Origin: CAVAVT01 sp963592185
Lineage (GTDB): Bacteria; Bacillota; Negativicutes; Selenomonadales; Selenomonadaceae
Assembly (NCBI GenBank): GCA_963592185.1
Contig: CAVAVT010000082.1
Span: 1 to 6,521, forward strand
Direction: 5' to 3'
DNA length: 6,521 bases
Shown here piece by piece: positions 5,266 to 6,521 of this stretch. The notes below the pieces were generated by a model. It was not told where the DNA came from. It was given only the letters and a program-made list of their open reading frames with translations, and ran no database searches. Within the stretch, counting starts at the first letter, position 1. Each line of letters starts with the position of its first letter. A program made the position numbers and the translations under genes.

Positions 5266-5478
5266 TCAGGCCAGCTCAATCTCCTCAGTGGTATTCACCA
5301 CAGTGCTCTTAATGCCCACAGGCTGAGCGCCCTTCACAAGGAAAATCTTCTTGTCGATGCACTCCTGCATTACAGTACATGCATCCGCCTTTGTGAGGTC
5401 AGCTCTTGGATCCAGAAGCTTTACAGTAAAGCTCTTGTTATTTCCGAGGTCAAATGCCAGTTTAAGTGTCTTAGTCAT
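5266..5478 (-). CDS. DUF2922 family protein
   Basis: This is a 70-aa soluble protein with no signal peptide or membrane segment. It matches the DUF2922 pattern: a KTLKLAFDLGNNKSFTVKL beta-hairpin (3-21), the LDPRADLTKADACTVMQECIDKKIF segment (21-45) with the conserved D-P and D-L-T, and a final strand GIKSTVVNTTEEIEL. The molecular function of the family is unknown. The start is ATG 5478, with a very strong AAGGAGGAG 7 nt upstream. It follows the DUF1659 gene by 21 bp and precedes the YvrJ gene by 15 bp, so the three are almost certainly one operon. The strong site suggests high expression. Confidence 0.88.
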   Translation of the reverse strand: MTKTLKLAFDLGNNKSFTVKLLDPRADLTKADACTVMQECIDKKIFLVKGAQPVGIKSTVVNTTEEIELA

Positions 5479-5499
5479 GATTATTCTCCTCCTTTAAAA

Positions 5500-5712
5500 T
5501 TAGGCTTCAATAGTTGCGGAATCCTGACGGGCGATGGAGCCAAGTGCATGTTCCTGAAGGCCTGCCAAAAGTCTGCCAGCGGCGTAAAGCTCCTCGTCAG
5601 AGAGCTGAGGATTGATATTGCTGATAGTGCGCTTGGAGAGCACATCCCCATTGTCATTGTGTCCGGTTACTACATTGATAAACATTTTGCTGCTTTCGTT
5701 GGTCTTTGCCAT
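5500..5712 (-). CDS. DUF1659 family protein
   Basis: This 70-aa soluble protein matches the DUF1659 pattern: a first strand MFINVVTGHNDNGDVLSKRTISNI (10-33), then the SDEELYAAGRLLAGLQEHAL helix (39-58) and a short closing segment IARQDSATIEA. There is no signal peptide or membrane helix and the function is unknown. The start is ATG 5712, with GGGAGG 7 nt upstream. It is the first of the three small genes, 75 bp after the sigma-like gene with no terminator in the gap. Both this protein and the DUF2922 protein are exactly 70 residues with a similar strand-strand-helix-strand layout, so distant homology is possible. Confidence 0.88.
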   Translation of the reverse strand: MAKTNESSKMFINVVTGHNDNGDVLSKRTISNINPQLSDEELYAAGRLLAGLQEHALGSIARQDSATIEA

Positions 5713-5787
5713 TTTAATTCCTCCCTTAAAATTTTTATTTTGTAATCGGCGCCCTTACACCCATATACATGACCGAAAAGGGATATT

Positions 5788-6327
5788 TTACAACGCCCCT
5801 TTGTAAATTTTTTTCAAACGTGTCAAAGCCCGTCCCTTGATGGCGGCCGCCGCCTGCTGTGAAATATCCATTCTGGCCGCAGCCTCCGCCTGGCTCATGC
5901 AGTCCATATATAGATACTTTATTAGCTGTGCCTGCCGTGGGGTCAGCTCCTTCAGCATGTCCTGAAAGCCCTCGCTTTCAATAATCTCCGTCTCAATGGA
6001 ATCCTTCGCCATGAGAGTCTCCCAGAAGCCCCCCTCATCCTCCTTCGGCGCAGGATAAACTTCCCTCTGCCAGAGCCGTCTGTACTTTTTGAAAAGGGTC
6101 CTCATCCTGCCGTAAACCATGGATTTGGCATAAGCCGGAAAGGGAACTCCTCTTGATGGGTCAAAGCTCCCAACAGCCTCAATGAGGGCCGCCCTTGCCT
6201 CGCACACCGCCTCATCCTTGATTGGAGCAAGATGCCTCTGGGAGGCCGCCTTAATTGCCATCCCCCGGAACCGTTCCCAAATCTCATTGATGTCTATCCC
6301 CTGCTGAAAATCCTCTCTGCCTGTCAT
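5788..6327 (-). CDS. Small sigma-70 family protein (sigma factor-like, HTH)
   Basis: This 179-aa DNA-binding protein is related to RNA polymerase sigma factors. A region-2 core is visible at 38-84: DEAVCEARAALIEAVGSFDP with FPAYAKSMVYGRMR, the A-L-I-E-A and F-D-P-x-x-G signatures of sigma-70 region 2. Region 4 is at 128-175: LTPRQAQLIKYLYMDCMSQAEAAARMDISQQAAAAIKGRALTRLKKIY, a helix-turn-helix. Region 3 is missing, replaced by an acidic linker (about 91-127). I chose ATG 6327, preceded by AAGGGTGAG; a GTG at 6336 lies within that site. It sits directly upstream of the DUF1659-DUF2922-YvrJ genes in the same orientation. It may be a dedicated sigma factor for this cassette, or simply part of it; no anti-sigma gene is visible. 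Confidence 0.85.
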   Translation of the reverse strand: MTGREDFQQGIDINEIWERFRGMAIKAASQRHLAPIKDEAVCEARAALIEAVGSFDPSRGVPFPAYAKSMVYGRMRTLFKKYRRLWQREVYPAPKEDEGGFWETLMAKDSIETEIIESEGFQDMLKELTPRQAQLIKYLYMDCMSQAEAAARMDISQQAAAAIKGRALTRLKKIYKGAL

Positions 6328-6521
6328 TTTTCTCACCCTTAGGTGAAGAACCGGTCCTTCAATATTTGCGCTGGGGATATTGTCCGATATTCCGCCCCAT
6401 CAATCAAAAATCCACCCAAACGTCAGTCAGCCGATATATGCAAAAAGAGCTGTGAACAATCATGTGTTTTCTTCATCCTATATATTCCCCACAGTTTGTG
6501 TTATGATAAAGCTAAGGAAAT
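6328..6521. other. Right-edge intergenic region upstream of the sigma-like gene
   Basis: No gene is seen. The region carries repeated GATAT-containing units: GGATATTGTCC (6376-6386), CCGATATTCC (6385-6394) and CCGATATATG (6431-6440). The first two overlap in a near-palindrome. These lie upstream of the sigma-like gene and could be operators or part of a non-standard promoter. I find no convincing sigma-A promoter for the minus-strand gene here. Confidence 0.4.
6499..6507 (+). promoter_or_regulatory. Possible extended -10 promoter leading out of the window
   Basis: TGTTATGAT fits the extended -10 consensus TGnTATAAT at all but one base. No good -35 box lies upstream, which is tolerated with an extended -10. 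AAGGAAAT at the window's end could belong to a leader or ribosome binding site of a divergent gene beyond the edge. Confidence 0.35.

Noticed and set aside
1..6521. CRISPR arrays, tRNA or rRNA genes
   Set aside because: No regularly spaced repeats, cloverleaf or rRNA-like conserved segments were seen on either strand.

Overview
The window looks like chromosomal DNA from a low-to-mid GC member of the Firmicutes (Bacillota). A Negativicutes/Selenomonas-like anaerobe is my best guess. The reasons are strong AGGAGG-type ribosome binding sites, a ZTP riboswitch, and a DUF1659/DUF2922/YvrJ gene cassette, which is a Firmicutes-restricted set. The taxon is inferred from gene content, not from a marker gene.

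Region 1 (122-1458, minus strand) is a purine-folate unit. A sigma-A type promoter is followed by a ZTP (pfl-motif) riboswitch with a built-in terminator, and then by a stand-alone AICAR formyltransferase: PurH without its IMP cyclohydrolase half. The wiring is coherent. ZTP/ZMP accumulate when 10-formyl-THF runs short, and the controlled enzyme is the one that uses ZMP (AICAR) and 10-formyl-THF. A hairpin resembling the right end of an IS200/IS605 element sits just upstream of this promoter.

Region 2 (1533-4882) is a carbohydrate module. A Gfo/Idh/MocA NAD(P)-dependent dehydrogenase and a xylose-isomerase-like TIM-barrel isomerase/epimerase form a two-gene minus-strand operon ending in a clear terminator. 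An AraC-family regulator is divergently transcribed from it. The 293-bp divergent intergenic region carries back-to-back promoter candidates, a direct repeat suited to AraC binding, a cre-like site over one -35 box, and a dyad in the operon leader. The substrate cannot be read from sequence; a cyclitol or keto-sugar is likely.

Region 3 (5110-6327, minus strand) is a compact cassette of unknown function. A small sigma-70-like protein (179 aa) is followed by DUF1659 (70 aa), DUF2922 (70 aa) and a 46-aa single-pass YvrJ-family membrane peptide that is easily missed by gene callers. This is the best candidate in the window for an uncharacterised system. A bidirectional terminator separates it from the AraC gene.

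The two edges (1-121 and 6328-6521) hold no complete gene. The right edge has a possible extended -10 promoter pointing out of the window. Four tabulated starts were moved to ATG codons with better-placed ribosome binding sites (1294, 2537, 3743, 4037), as was the start of the sigma-like gene (6327).
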